Source: Bizionia paragorgiae
Lineage (GTDB): Bacteria; Bacteroidota; Bacteroidia; Flavobacteriales; Flavobacteriaceae
Length of the DNA stretch: 64,000 bases
Assembly (NCBI RefSeq): GCF_900107625.1
Contig: NZ_FNQK01000001.1
Location: 124,001-188,000, forward strand
Reading direction: 5' to 3'
Shown: in pieces, positions 25,759-34,918 of the stretch
Layout: each line of letters begins with the position of its first letter
How positions within the stretch are numbered: position 1 is the first letter of the stretch
Translations under genes and position numbers: made by a program
The notes under the pieces: generated by a model
Told to the model about the DNA's origin: nothing
Seen by the model: the letters and a program-made list of their open reading frames with translations, nothing else
The model's database searches: none

Positions 25759-26660
25759 TCTTTAAAATAGGATTCGAAAGTTGTATTACTCTTTTTAAAA
25801 GGCCCTAAGAACTTGAACCATTGGCCAAAGTTTTTTCTTAACAAAAACCATTTTGAAGGATGCAATTTTGAATTATTTTGGACTAAGGACTTAATTTCAA
25901 TTAAATTGGTAGTTGGAAAATAATCTAAACTTTTCCATACACTAGCATCCAAATAAAAAACATTGTTAATACTTTTAAAGTTAGTCTTATCTGCCATTTT
26001 CCATTTGGAAAAAAACGATTTATTAATTTGATGACTGTGCCCCCAATTTTCAAGTTTAAACTTCAGTTCCTCTTCTGATCGTGATAGACACTCATGGAGT
26101 AGTACATTATTGGTATAAATAATACGCTCTTTAGTATTTCGAGCACGTTTATAATTGGGGTAATTTGTAGCTAACATAACTTTAGTCGGTTCATCTACAT
26201 ATAATAATCCATCCTCTAAATATTTATAAATATTAATTAAGAAACCAGCGATTTGAACTGGATTGGCTTCAGGCTTTTCAAGAAAATGATTATGTGATTT
26301 TAAGGTGTCTACAAATTGTTTAAAATCAATAAAAATTTCATCTGCATCGACTTGAATAAACCAATTACCTTCCCCCATCTTCAACGATAACATATAACGT
26401 TCACGCGTATCATTCTCAATAGTACTTAACTCCGGTTTGTAAAAATCATCACGATAGATTTCAATTTTACCATCCACATCAATATCTTTCAACCATTGGA
26501 AAAAGTTTTGAGATACAGTAAACGTATTCCCTTTCCAAGTTCGATATTCATAATCTAATGCTAAATAAATCTTATCCGATTCGCCATATACAGCTGGTAT
26601 AGATTGTTTTAACTTTTCATAATCATAAGACATTAAAAACCCAACTATAATTTTTTTCAT
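25755..26660 (-). CDS. Glycosyltransferase-like protein (GT-A fold)
   Basis: The 301-residue protein starts KKIIVGFLMSYDYEKL and has GNWFIQVDADEIFIDF near residue 120, an acidic DxD-type site as in GT2-like glycosyltransferases. LLHECLSRSEEELKFKL and WGHSHQINKSFF further on match hypothetical glycosyltransferase-family proteins near LPS genes. No signal peptide or membrane helix. It is the first gene of a two-gene minus-strand operon with the next GT2 gene and has a good promoter upstream. Donor and acceptor are unknown. Confidence 0.7.
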   Translation of the reverse strand: MKKIIVGFLMSYDYEKLKQSIPAVYGESDKIYLALDYEYRTWKGNTFTVSQNFFQWLKDIDVDGKIEIYRDDFYKPELSTIENDTRERYMLSLKMGEGNWFIQVDADEIFIDFKQFVDTLKSHNHFLEKPEANPVQIAGFLINIYKYLEDGLLYVDEPTKVMLATNYPNYKRARNTKERIIYTNNVLLHECLSRSEEELKFKLENWGHSHQINKSFFSKWKMADKTNFKSINNVFYLDASVWKSLDYFPTTNLIEIKSLVQNNSKLHPSKWFLLRKNFGQWFKFLGPFKKSNTTFESYFKE

Positions 26661-26680
26661 ATTTTTACAACTTACCGATT

Positions 26681-26712
26681 CAAAAATAACAAATAATGAA
26701 AACTTAATTCAA
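26681..26712 (-). promoter_or_regulatory. Promoter for the minus-strand glycosyltransferase pair
   Basis: Read on the minus strand: TTG (26710-26712), a 21-bp spacer, then TATTTTTG (26681-26688). The leader to the ATG at 26660 would be about 16 nt. Confidence 0.55.
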
Positions 26713-26753
26713 TCATTCTATTCGTTTTTAATATTTTTACAAAAAACAAATCA

Positions 26754-27641
26754 ATGGATGTTTCTATTATCATAGTAAACTTTAACTCTTCTAAGTATAC
26801 AATTAATTGTATTAAATCAATATATAAATTTACAACAGACATTGATTTTGAAATAATTATTGTTGATAATGATTCGGATGAAAAGGATGTTTTAAGTTTA
26901 ACTAACTATTTACATAATAAAAATATAGTTTTTATAAAGAGCAAAAATAATTTAGGTTTTGGTGGCGGAAACCATTTAGGGTACCAATTTGCAAAGGGAG
27001 ATTATTTAGCCTTTGTAAATAATGATGCAGAACTTATAGAGAACTCCTTACTAAAACTTAAAAATTATATTGAAACTGATTTGAGTATTGGCGTTTTAGG
27101 TTTACATCAAATTAATAAAGATGGTGAGAAATTTAAATATAGTTACCGCCAATTTATAGGTTTAAAATATCATTTACTAGGACAAAGTAAGCCAGAAAAC
27201 TATTACAAACAACAAAACCAGGAATTAAACATACCCTTTACTGTGGATTTAGTCTCTGGCGCATTTATGTTTTTCCAAACTGAAGCTTACGAAATATCGG
27301 GCGGATTTGACCCTAATATATTCTTATTTTATGAAGAAATGGATATCTGTTTACGTTTAAAAAAACATGGTTTTAAAACTCAGTTCTATCCTAATTCTAC
27401 ATTTATACATTATCTAGGTAAAAGTTCTGCTAATGTAGCACTAAAAAGGGAATTTACAATTTCCTATTTATATGTGATACAAAAAAACTACCACTACTTA
27501 TACTTCATTGTTTTAAGATTGGTTTTAGTATTTAAATATTTCTTTAAATCCATTATTAAACCTAAAAAATATCTTGTGTCTTTATTTATTGCCTTAAAAG
27601 GTGGCAACTCTGTAGTATACTCTATGAAAATTAAACATTAG
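26754..27641 (+). CDS. Glycosyltransferase family 2 (rhamnosyltransferase-like, WbbL type)
   Basis: The 295-residue protein has VSIIIVNFNSSKYTINCI, FEIIIVDNDSDEKDV, KNNLGFGGGNHLGYQFA and YLAFVNNDAELIE, then VDLVSGAFMFFQ and ILFYEEMDICLRLKKHGF: the standard series of WbbL-like GT2 enzymes that add rhamnose or similar sugars to O-antigen. Two short hydrophobic stretches near the C-terminus may attach it to the membrane. It is very AT-rich, like the nearby glycosyltransferase genes. Its end overlaps the converging GT4 gene by 11 bp. Confidence 0.88.
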   Translation: MDVSIIIVNFNSSKYTINCIKSIYKFTTDIDFEIIIVDNDSDEKDVLSLTNYLHNKNIVFIKSKNNLGFGGGNHLGYQFAKGDYLAFVNNDAELIENSLLKLKNYIETDLSIGVLGLHQINKDGEKFKYSYRQFIGLKYHLLGQSKPENYYKQQNQELNIPFTVDLVSGAFMFFQTEAYEISGGFDPNIFLFYEEMDICLRLKKHGFKTQFYPNSTFIHYLGKSSANVALKREFTISYLYVIQKNYHYLYFIVLRLVLVFKYFFKSIIKPKKYLVSLFIALKGGNSVVYSMKIKH

Positions 27642-28851
27642 ATAAAACTTCTAATATTTGTTTTTCGGTTTTATTATAAGAAAACGGCTCCAAGATCGAC
27701 TCGCAAGTATCGCTAGTAAACTCCCATAATTTTTTATCGGTGTATAAATTAATAATTTTATCTGCTATTTCCTCTGCAGTATTCGCGATCATCACTTCTT
27801 CTTTATCCATAAAATCAAAGCCTTCAGCCCCAATACTTGTTGTAACCAATGGCAGGCTATACTCTAAACTCTGACCAATTTTCCCTTTTATCCCAGCACC
27901 ATAACGAAGAGGAGCAATAAATAAACGTGAATTATTAAAATACTCTTTTACGTCGTCTACAAAACCAATAATATTAAATGTTTCGGTATTCAAGGCTTTC
28001 ACAAAGTCGGTTGCATAACTTCCAATTATATTAACCTTTAAACCTGGAATCTCTTTCCATACTATTGGCATAATCTCATCATGTAAAAACCGAATAGCAT
28101 CTTGATTTGGTTTATGTCTAAAACTACCTATAAACAATAAATCACTTCTATTTTCAAAAGACTTGAAATCTAAGGGTTTAGTTAGATGTTGATGAATATT
28201 ACTAATCACCTTTATTTGTTCGGGCTTATTGTAATGTTCTAAAAGAAACAACTTATCGGTCTCTGAAATAGCAATTGTAACATCAGCTAATTTACTATTA
28301 TTAACTTCTAGCTCTAAATATTTCTCCGATTCAACTCTATGTAATTCATTTTTACTTAACTCATATTCTCGTTGTAACCGAACTGAATGAAAATCGACCA
28401 TGTCGTAAATTAATTTCACCTTCGGATTTGCATTGACAACTATACTGTGATATTTATGAAATATATGAGGTCTATGCAACCAAGCAAAATCTAATTGTGA
28501 TGCAATTTTTTTTATAAAGTCTTTAATTGTAAATAACTCACCTTTATGAATAGCTGGGTAATAAACAGTAACACCCATTTTTTTATAACTTTCAATATAT
28601 TCACTATTGTATCGGTGATGCTTGTAGTCCGCCAATAGGAAAACTCCTATATTATTTTGTAATAAAATTGAAATAATTTCCTTTAACCTTCTTGAGCCAG
28701 AATCTTTATTAAATTCAGGAATAATCTCATCTACTATCAAGACATTTCTATCCAAAAAAACTAATGACTCAACGTTAAAAAAAACCTGTTCTTTCTGCAA
28801 CTTTCTTTTTAATCTCTTTAGTCTAATTTGCTTTTTTATAGATTTATACAT
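27631..28851 (-). CDS. Glycosyltransferase family 4 (GT-B)
   Basis: The 406-residue protein has a GT-B layout. The N-terminal half (NVLIVDEIIPEFNKDSGSRR) is the acceptor domain and the C-terminal half (LLFIGSFRHKPNQDAIRFL near 235, then APLRYGAGIKGKIGQSLEY and LPLVTTSIGAEGF near 330) is the Glyco_trans_1_4 type nucleotide-sugar domain. It probably retains the sugar's configuration as GT4 does. The basic N-terminus (KQIRLKRLKRKL) may bind the membrane. A -7 box TATTTTTG (28886-28893, minus strand) lies 35 bp upstream. Its stop overlaps the converging GT2 gene. Confidence 0.85.
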   Translation of the reverse strand: MYKSIKKQIRLKRLKRKLQKEQVFFNVESLVFLDRNVLIVDEIIPEFNKDSGSRRLKEIISILLQNNIGVFLLADYKHHRYNSEYIESYKKMGVTVYYPAIHKGELFTIKDFIKKIASQLDFAWLHRPHIFHKYHSIVVNANPKVKLIYDMVDFHSVRLQREYELSKNELHRVESEKYLELEVNNSKLADVTIAISETDKLFLLEHYNKPEQIKVISNIHQHLTKPLDFKSFENRSDLLFIGSFRHKPNQDAIRFLHDEIMPIVWKEIPGLKVNIIGSYATDFVKALNTETFNIIGFVDDVKEYFNNSRLFIAPLRYGAGIKGKIGQSLEYSLPLVTTSIGAEGFDFMDKEEVMIANTAEEIADKIINLYTDKKLWEFTSDTCESILEPFSYNKTEKQILEVLSNV

Positions 28852-29148
28852 TGAAATAGTAAGTAAATTATTATAATAGTACCGACAAAAATAAGACGAT
28901 TATTTGTTATATGTTTTTAAATAAATAAAAACTTATAAGTAATAGTTTTATTTCACACTGTATTAACACTAAAATCATGAGTATCTCCTGGAATAAAAAA
29001 TAACACTATACGTAGTTAAACCACCTGCTTTTTAGAGGTTTCATATGAACTCGTTCTAACTTAATTTACTTTTCAAATCTCTTATTTCATCGACATAAAA
29101 GTCAAAATTCAATTAAATAAATTATTTTAGCTTTTTATAAATATTTAT
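28852..29148. other. AT-rich divergent intergenic region
   Basis: This 297-bp gap separates two diverging glycosyltransferase genes. Apart from the minus-strand -7 box at 28886-28893, I see no coding frame, repeat or hairpin of note. Confidence 0.6.
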
Positions 29149-30246
29149 ATGACTCAAGCTTTAATTTCTATAATCGTTCCGTGTTATAATGTAGAAAAAT
29201 TCATATCTAATACTTTAGAAAGTGTTTATTTACAAACATATGAGCATTGGGAGTGCATTTTGATTGACGATGGTAGTAAAGATAATACAGCCGCAACTTG
29301 TTTAAATTGGTGTAAAAAAGATTCTCGTTTCAAATACTTTCACCAAGAAAACAAGGGTTTATCGAGCGCACGAAATGCTGGATTAAAACAAGCAAATGGC
29401 GCATTTATATATTTTTTTGACTCAGACGATTTAATTGCGAGCTTTACCTTAGAAAACCTTATCACTCTAATTAATGAAGATATCGATATTGTTTTTGGAA
29501 AATGCGCAGTTACCGAGGGTCAAAACTCAAACATAAAAGATTTCTTACAACACAGTCCAAAATCTTTAAAAATATACACTAACAACTCAAAATCTCTATT
29601 ATCTCTTGCTATCGAAGAGCCTTTTATTTGCGTCGCTTGGAATAGACTTTATAGGAAATCCTTTTTAATTGATTACAGATTAGAATTTAAAAAAGGCTTA
29701 CTACACGAAGATGAACTTTGGTTTTTTGAAACACTATTTTATGCGAAAGGCATTACTTTTAATGACAAACCTACATACTTTTATAATGTGTCTAACGCTG
29801 ATTCTATTACAAATAATTTCAGCCTAAAAAATTTAGAAGCTTATCTCTATATTATTGAATACATTTATTCTAGTTATTACTGTAACACTGAACTTGAAAA
29901 TCACAAGGAAATCATTTCGGCATATTTAATACACTTAAAAACAGTCGCATTAAACCATTGTTTCAATAAACTAAATCCGGAAGAAAAAAGAAAAGCTACT
30001 ATTTTAATTCAAGACAGTTTTTATAAAACACTCTCTAAAAGAACAACTAAAATTCTGTGTGATGAACAAGAAAAACTACAGTACAATTTCAAATTAGTTG
30101 AGTTCTTAGAAGCCAAAGACATAGTAGCATACCTCCGCTACTATAACTCTTCAACGATTTTTAGAAAACTCAAATCAATTATTATACGTAAAAAAGCAAA
30201 TGCCATTAATAAATCAAAAAATAGAAGAATTAAAAAGGTGTTTTAA
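29149..30246 (+). CDS. Glycosyltransferase family 2
   Basis: The 365-residue protein has ISIIVPCYNVEKFISNTLES, then WECILIDDGSKDNTA, FKYFHQENKGLSSARNAGL and GAFIYFFDSDDLIASF: a typical GT2 (EpsJ/WaaV-like) catalytic domain in the first 110 residues, with a DSDD metal site. WNRLYRKSFLID and LHEDELWFFETLF follow. The last 150 residues are helical and less conserved. It is alone on its strand, between two minus-strand blocks, and its last 4 bp overlap the converging GT2 gene. Sugar unknown. Confidence 0.88.
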   Translation: MTQALISIIVPCYNVEKFISNTLESVYLQTYEHWECILIDDGSKDNTAATCLNWCKKDSRFKYFHQENKGLSSARNAGLKQANGAFIYFFDSDDLIASFTLENLITLINEDIDIVFGKCAVTEGQNSNIKDFLQHSPKSLKIYTNNSKSLLSLAIEEPFICVAWNRLYRKSFLIDYRLEFKKGLLHEDELWFFETLFYAKGITFNDKPTYFYNVSNADSITNNFSLKNLEAYLYIIEYIYSSYYCNTELENHKEIISAYLIHLKTVALNHCFNKLNPEEKRKATILIQDSFYKTLSKRTTKILCDEQEKLQYNFKLVEFLEAKDIVAYLRYYNSSTIFRKLKSIIIRKKANAINKSKNRRIKKVF

Positions 30247-31076
30247 GATTTAGAAAAGAAATTCTTAAAGCTAAAACCGGGCTTTTCACCTAGTTTCTTT
30301 AGTGTACCTAGCTTTTCTTTATATTTTTTACTTAAAGCAGCCTTGGCAGCTTTAGGTAAGGCAACATTATCCAAGATCGGTTTTATGGTGTTTACATCCA
30401 TTTCTAGTCGCTGCTTCTCACTTGCCGAAGACCAAACGCCTTTATCGTGTATTCTGTAAACGCACATATAATCGTTAAGTTTCATTATTTTTTTATCTTG
30501 AACTTGAATGAAAAACAACGGCCAATCACCAACTGGCATCAAATCAAACCAAGGTTCCAATTTAAAATTATTACGCATTACGACCGTTGGAGTGGCTATA
30601 AAATTATAGTCCGCCAAATCCGCGGAAGTTGTTACATTGGCAACGTCTGATGACGCTAAATTAATTTCGAAAGTACCGGTCTCTTGAAAGTACTTTTTAC
30701 TATTATGAAAACATAACGCAAAATCATTATTTGCTTCAAGAAAATCGACTTGCTTTTGTAGTTTTAGCGGATCGGTCCAATAATCATCTCCTTCACATAA
30801 AGCAATATACTTTCCTTTCGCTTTGGGAAACACATGATTACGCCAAGGTTTAATTTTCTGGGAGAATTGATTTTCATCTTGTAAAATGATTACAATTCTA
30901 TGGTCTTTATCAGCATATTCTTTTATAATAGCTGCTGTTCCATCTGTAGAAGCATCATCATGAATAATAATCTCGATAGGGAAACTCGTTTGCTGTATTA
31001 AAAAGCCTTCAATAGTTTCTCTAACATATTTTTCGTGATTAAAGGTGGTACAACAAATACTCAATAAAGGTTCCAT
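30243..31076 (-). CDS. Glycosyltransferase family 2
   Basis: The 277-residue protein has LLSICCTTFNHEKYVRETIE, IEIIIHDDASTDGTAAII, and YIALCEGDDYWTDPLKLQKQ with the EGDD metal site, a subtype common in polysaccharide loci of Bacteroidota. PVGDWPLFFIQVQ near residue 185 is also typical. It is the last gene of a three-gene minus-strand operon after the DegT aminotransferase and the PglD-like acetyltransferase (gaps of 3 and 1 bp), so it may transfer the amino sugar those enzymes make; this is inference from position. Confidence 0.88.
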   Translation of the reverse strand: MEPLLSICCTTFNHEKYVRETIEGFLIQQTSFPIEIIIHDDASTDGTAAIIKEYADKDHRIVIILQDENQFSQKIKPWRNHVFPKAKGKYIALCEGDDYWTDPLKLQKQVDFLEANNDFALCFHNSKKYFQETGTFEINLASSDVANVTTSADLADYNFIATPTVVMRNNFKLEPWFDLMPVGDWPLFFIQVQDKKIMKLNDYMCVYRIHDKGVWSSASEKQRLEMDVNTIKPILDNVALPKAAKAALSKKYKEKLGTLKKLGEKPGFSFKNFFSKS

Positions 31077-31077
31077 A

Positions 31078-31713
31078 TTACTTTTTTATTAGTGGCTTAG
31101 CAGGATTACCTATAAGCACAGTGTTTTCCGGGAATGATTTTGTAACGTTTGCTTTAGCGCCTACAACACAATCATCTCCTAATATTAATTTTAAAGGAAT
31201 AATTAAGGCATTCATCCCCAAAAGCACCCGCTTGCCTAATTTACAATAAGAGCCTACCATAGATAATGATGATAAATAACACCCATTATCTAAGCGCGCA
31301 TGATGTGCAACTAAACTATTAAAATCAATAACACAATCATCACCTAAAGTACAATGCGTACTAATCTTAGCATTTAAATGAATAAAACAACCAGAACCTA
31401 GTGTTGCCGACGGACTAATAAAGGCTTTAGGATGCACTAAATTTGGTGTGACAGCTCCCAACTCTCGTAATTTCTCTGCAACCTGACATCGCACAGTGTT
31501 ATCACCCATAGTTACAGCAAAATTTAGCTGACTAATATTCTTTTTAAACACGTCTTCTGTACACCCCAAAATAGGGATACCCATTACTATTTCGCCTGTT
31601 CTGTCGTTATTATAATGATAAAGTCCTTTTACATCATAACCGCAATCTTGAGCAAGTTCGATAATAACTTCTGTATAATTCCCGACGCCTATTAAGTAGA
31701 TAATTGGTTTCAA
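31078..31713 (-). CDS. Sugar O/N-acyltransferase, NeuD/PglD family
   Basis: The 211-residue protein has an N-terminal Rossmann-like region (YLIGVGNYTEVIIELAQDCG) and a left-handed beta-helix of hexapeptide repeats (SPSATLGSGCFIHLNAKIST, then CTLGDDCVIDFNSLVAHHAR and GKRVLLGMNALII), as in PglD and NeuD. PglD acetylates the 4-amino group of UDP-4-amino sugars with acetyl-CoA. The conserved His (AHHAR) usually acts as catalytic base. The gene lies 3 bp downstream of the DegT aminotransferase, which would make its amino-sugar substrate. Confidence 0.85.
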   Translation of the reverse strand: MKPIIYLIGVGNYTEVIIELAQDCGYDVKGLYHYNNDRTGEIVMGIPILGCTEDVFKKNISQLNFAVTMGDNTVRCQVAEKLRELGAVTPNLVHPKAFISPSATLGSGCFIHLNAKISTHCTLGDDCVIDFNSLVAHHARLDNGCYLSSLSMVGSYCKLGKRVLLGMNALIIPLKLILGDDCVVGAKANVTKSFPENTVLIGNPAKPLIKK

Positions 31714-31716
31714 AAC

Positions 31717-32799
31717 TTATTGAATGGTTTTAATAATTATAGATAGTATTAAATTTACCTCTTCTTCTTTAAGCTCAAAGTATAATGGCAAACAAAGGAT
31801 CCGTTTTGAAATGGATTCTGACACTGGCATAGCCTTTTTAGCGTGCACATAATCGAGAGTGTTTAAAGAAGGGTAAAAATAGCGCCTTGGTACAATAGCA
31901 TTCTTTTCTAAAGCGGTCTTAACCCTTAAAAGCGTATCTTCATCTTTAAAAACAACTGGCATATACGAATAATTCCGTGTTGCTCCTTCTCGTGTTTTTA
32001 CTAACTGTATGTCATCTATTTTTTTTAGGGCCGCCTCGTACACATTAACTAATTGTTTTCTCTTTTCTATTATAGTATCCATATATGGTAAAACAGCTAA
32101 ACCCATAGCTGCTTGAAGCTCCGAAGCCTTAGCATTAATTCCTAGGCCATGAAAATGCTCACGACCATGGTGCCCAAAATTATGATGATAATAGACCTTA
32201 TCAAATAAAGATTTATCGCTCATAAACATCGCACCACCCTCACCGGTATGAAACAATTTTGTAGAGTGAAAACTAACTGTGCTTACGTCCCCATAATTAA
32301 AAACAGACTGCCCTTTATACTGTACATTAAAACAATGAGCGGCATCATAAATGACTTTAAGATTGTGTTTTTTTGCCAATTTTGTAATAGCCTCAATATC
32401 ACATGGGTTCCCAAAGACATGAGTCACCAAAATAGCTTCGGTATTACTAGTAATGGCGGCTTCCATTTTACTGCAATCGATAGTGAGGGTATCCTCTTCT
32501 ATATCGACAAAAACAGGAGTGCAATTTTCCCAAACAATACTTGAGGTCGTTGCCACATAGCTAAAAGGTGTCGTAATTATTTCTTTCGTTATTCCTAAGG
32601 CCTTTATTGCAATTTGCAATGGCAAGGTCCCGTTTGTAGTTACAAAAAAATGCTCCACCTCCAAATAAGCAGCTAATTTAGCCTCTAATTCTACAAGAAG
32701 TTCTCCTCTATTAGTAATCCATTTATTCTGCCACGCTCGGTTTAAAATGAGCGTATATTCATCTAAAGGAGGTAAAAAAGTTTGGGTAACATTAATCAT
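31717..32799 (-). CDS. DegT/DnrJ/EryC1/StrS family aminotransferase (sugar-nucleotide)
   Basis: The 360-residue PLP enzyme has FVTTNGTLPLQIAIKALGI near residue 53, ITTPFSYVATTSSIV near 75, VIYDAAHCFNVQYKGQ near 155, and SFHSTKLFHTGEGGAMFM near 182 with the Schiff-base Lys. Family members transaminate keto-sugar nucleotides to amino sugars (for example VioA, PglE, FdtB). Together with the adjoining acetyltransferase it likely makes an N-acetylated 4- or 3-amino-6-deoxy sugar for surface glycan. No 4,6-dehydratase that would supply the keto sugar is in the window. It is first in its operon, with a good promoter. Confidence 0.9.
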   Translation of the reverse strand: MINVTQTFLPPLDEYTLILNRAWQNKWITNRGELLVELEAKLAAYLEVEHFFVTTNGTLPLQIAIKALGITKEIITTPFSYVATTSSIVWENCTPVFVDIEEDTLTIDCSKMEAAITSNTEAILVTHVFGNPCDIEAITKLAKKHNLKVIYDAAHCFNVQYKGQSVFNYGDVSTVSFHSTKLFHTGEGGAMFMSDKSLFDKVYYHHNFGHHGREHFHGLGINAKASELQAAMGLAVLPYMDTIIEKRKQLVNVYEAALKKIDDIQLVKTREGATRNYSYMPVVFKDEDTLLRVKTALEKNAIVPRRYFYPSLNTLDYVHAKKAMPVSESISKRILCLPLYFELKEEEVNLILSIIIKTIQ

Positions 32800-32837
32800 A
32801 AATACAATTTAGCAACTATTTTTGCTATTATAAACGA

Positions 32838-32866
32838 CAAATTTAAAGCTTTAATATGAATTACAA
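32838..32866 (-). promoter_or_regulatory. Promoter for the amino-sugar operon
   Basis: Read on the minus strand: TTG (32864-32866), 18-bp spacer, TAAATTTG (32838-32845). This is a close match to the Bacteroidota promoter, with a leader of about 33 nt to the ATG at 32799. Confidence 0.65.
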
Positions 32867-32925
32867 GGACTTTTATTTAGTAATGCATTAGCCGTTTTAA
32901 CAGAAAATTCAAGACCTTTGCAACG

Positions 32926-33486
32926 ATGAAAGAAGAAATATACAAAGTTTACGAGATTTTAAAAAAGGGTGGTATCATATTATACCCTACAGATACGGTT
33001 TGGGGTATTGGTTGTGATGCGACTAATGCTGAAGCTGTAGATAAGATTTATAAGCTAAAACAGCGCGCAGAGAAAAAAGCAATGATCTGCTTGGTTCACA
33101 ACTACGGCCTGTTAGAAAAACACGTCGATAAGGTGCCTAATGTCGCTTACGACATTTTAGATTTATCGGTTACACCGACCACAATTATTTACGATAACCC
33201 TGCTGGAGTTGCCGAGAATTTAATTGCCGAAGACAACTCGTTAGCCATTCGTGTTGTAAAGCACGAGTTTTGTGAAAAGCTAATTCGGAGATTAGGAAAA
33301 CCATTAGTGTCAACTTCTGCAAATATTTCGGGAGAACCCACGCCAAAATCGTTTAAAGAAATAAGCGAGGTCATTTTAAAAGGTGTGGATTATGTTGTAA
33401 ATTTGCCAAGCGAAACTAAAAACACAAAACCGTCTAGTATTTTTAAACTCAGTTCTAGCGGATCTATAAAAATTATTCGCGAGTAA
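32926..33486 (+). CDS. tsaC: L-threonylcarbamoyladenylate synthase (Sua5/YciO/YrdC family)
   Basis: The enzyme makes threonylcarbamoyl-AMP from threonine, bicarbonate and ATP, for the t6A37 modification of tRNAs. The 186-residue length is that of the short TsaC form without the Sua5 C-terminal domain. GGIILYPTDTVWGIGCD near residue 17 and IYKLKQRAEKKAMICLV near 45 (the KxR...K nucleotide-binding pattern) are clear, and PLVSTSANISGEPTP near 130 completes the fold. The cca gene follows after 15 bp, so both tRNA-related genes are likely one operon. Confidence 0.92.
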   Translation: MKEEIYKVYEILKKGGIILYPTDTVWGIGCDATNAEAVDKIYKLKQRAEKKAMICLVHNYGLLEKHVDKVPNVAYDILDLSVTPTTIIYDNPAGVAENLIAEDNSLAIRVVKHEFCEKLIRRLGKPLVSTSANISGEPTPKSFKEISEVILKGVDYVVNLPSETKNTKPSSIFKLSSSGSIKIIRE

Positions 33487-33501
33487 GTTGGCAAGAAAGC
33501 G

Positions 33502-34917
33502 ATGAATTACAAAGAAGCATTACAGCATACCATATTTAAAACCATATCTAAATCTGCAGCCGAATTAAACCTTGACAGCTATGTTATAGGGGGATTTGTT
33601 CGCGATTTTTTATTACAACGCGGCGACGCTAAAGACATCGATATTGTGGCCATTGGTAGCGGTATTGCTTTAGCAAAACAAGTTGCAAAAAACCTGCCTA
33701 ATAAACCAAAAGTACAGGTTTTTAAAACCTATGGTACAGCCATGTTGCGCTATCAAGATATAGAAGTAGAGTTTGTTGGTGCCCGTAAAGAATCGTATAC
33801 CCAAGACAGTAGAAATCCTGTAGTTGAAAACGGCTCGCTTCAAGACGACCAAAACCGTCGTGATTTCACTATTAATGCTTTAGCTCTCAACCTATCAGAA
33901 ACACATTTCGGAGCTCTTTTAGATCCTTTTAATGGCGTTCAAGACCTCGAAAATAAAGTTATAAAAACCCCTTTAAATCCTGACATTACGTATAGCGATG
34001 ACCCGTTAAGAATGCTCCGCGCTATTCGTTTTGCCACACAACTAGATTTTGAGATTGAAAAGGAGTCCCTTTTAGCAATTACTAGAAATAGTAAGCGTAT
34101 AAAAATTATCACCAACGAACGTATCGTTGTAGAGATCAACAAAATTTTAGAAAGCAAAGTACCTTCTAAAGGGTTTTTACTTTTAGAAAAAACGGGGCTT
34201 TTAAAATATATCCTTCCGGAATTAACGGCTTTAAAAGGCATTGACGAGGTGGAAGGCCAAACCCACAAAGATAACTTTTACCATACGCTAGAGGTGGTAG
34301 ACAATATTGCAAAACATACCGATGACGTTTGGTTACGATGGGCCGCTTTATTACATGACATAGGAAAAGCACCGACAAAACGTTTTCATAAAAAAACAGG
34401 CTGGACTTTTCATGCCCACGAATTTGAGGGGTCAAAAATGGTTTATCATTTATTTAAGCGTTTAAAAATGCCTTTAAATGAAAAAATGAAGTTTGTTCAA
34501 AAACTTGTTTTTATGAGTTCACGCCCTATTGTTCTTGCCCAAGATACGGTAACAGACTCTGCTGTTCGCCGATTAATTTTTGATGCTGGAGAATATGTGG
34601 ATGATTTAATGACCTTATGTGAGGCGGATATCACAACAAAAAATCCGAAGAAATTTAATAAGTACCACAACAATTTTAAAATTGTTAGACAAAAAATAAT
34701 CGAAGTCGAAGCACGCGACCAAGTTCGTAATTTCCAGCCACCAGTTACCGGTGAAGAAATTATGCAAGCCTTCAATTTAAAACCTTCTCGCGAGATCGGA
34801 CTTATTAAAGAAGCGATTAAAGAAGCCATTTTAGAGGGAGATATTCCTAATGATCACGAGGCCGCATTTAATTTAATGCTTAAAGAAGGAGAGAAATTAG
34901 GTTTAAAACACGTTTAA
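33502..34917 (+). CDS. cca: CCA tRNA nucleotidyltransferase with HD domain
   Basis: It adds or repairs the 3' CCA end of tRNAs. The 471-residue protein has the class II nucleotidyltransferase core: VIGGFVRDFLL near residue 29, then KDIDIV with the catalytic DxD, and RRDFTINALAL near 118. The tRNA-binding helices follow (SDDPLRMLRAIRFATQLDFE). An HD domain with WAALLHDIGKAPTKRFHKK near 282 adds a phosphohydrolase-type fold. A poly(A) polymerase role cannot be wholly excluded from sequence, but the HD-containing single-copy form in Bacteroidota is annotated as CCA-adding. It lies between tsaC (15 bp) and the heme A synthase gene (1 bp). Confidence 0.93.
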   Translation: MNYKEALQHTIFKTISKSAAELNLDSYVIGGFVRDFLLQRGDAKDIDIVAIGSGIALAKQVAKNLPNKPKVQVFKTYGTAMLRYQDIEVEFVGARKESYTQDSRNPVVENGSLQDDQNRRDFTINALALNLSETHFGALLDPFNGVQDLENKVIKTPLNPDITYSDDPLRMLRAIRFATQLDFEIEKESLLAITRNSKRIKIITNERIVVEINKILESKVPSKGFLLLEKTGLLKYILPELTALKGIDEVEGQTHKDNFYHTLEVVDNIAKHTDDVWLRWAALLHDIGKAPTKRFHKKTGWTFHAHEFEGSKMVYHLFKRLKMPLNEKMKFVQKLVFMSSRPIVLAQDTVTDSAVRRLIFDAGEYVDDLMTLCEADITTKNPKKFNKYHNNFKIVRQKIIEVEARDQVRNFQPPVTGEEIMQAFNLKPSREIGLIKEAIKEAILEGDIPNDHEAAFNLMLKEGEKLGLKHV

Positions 34918-34918
34918 A

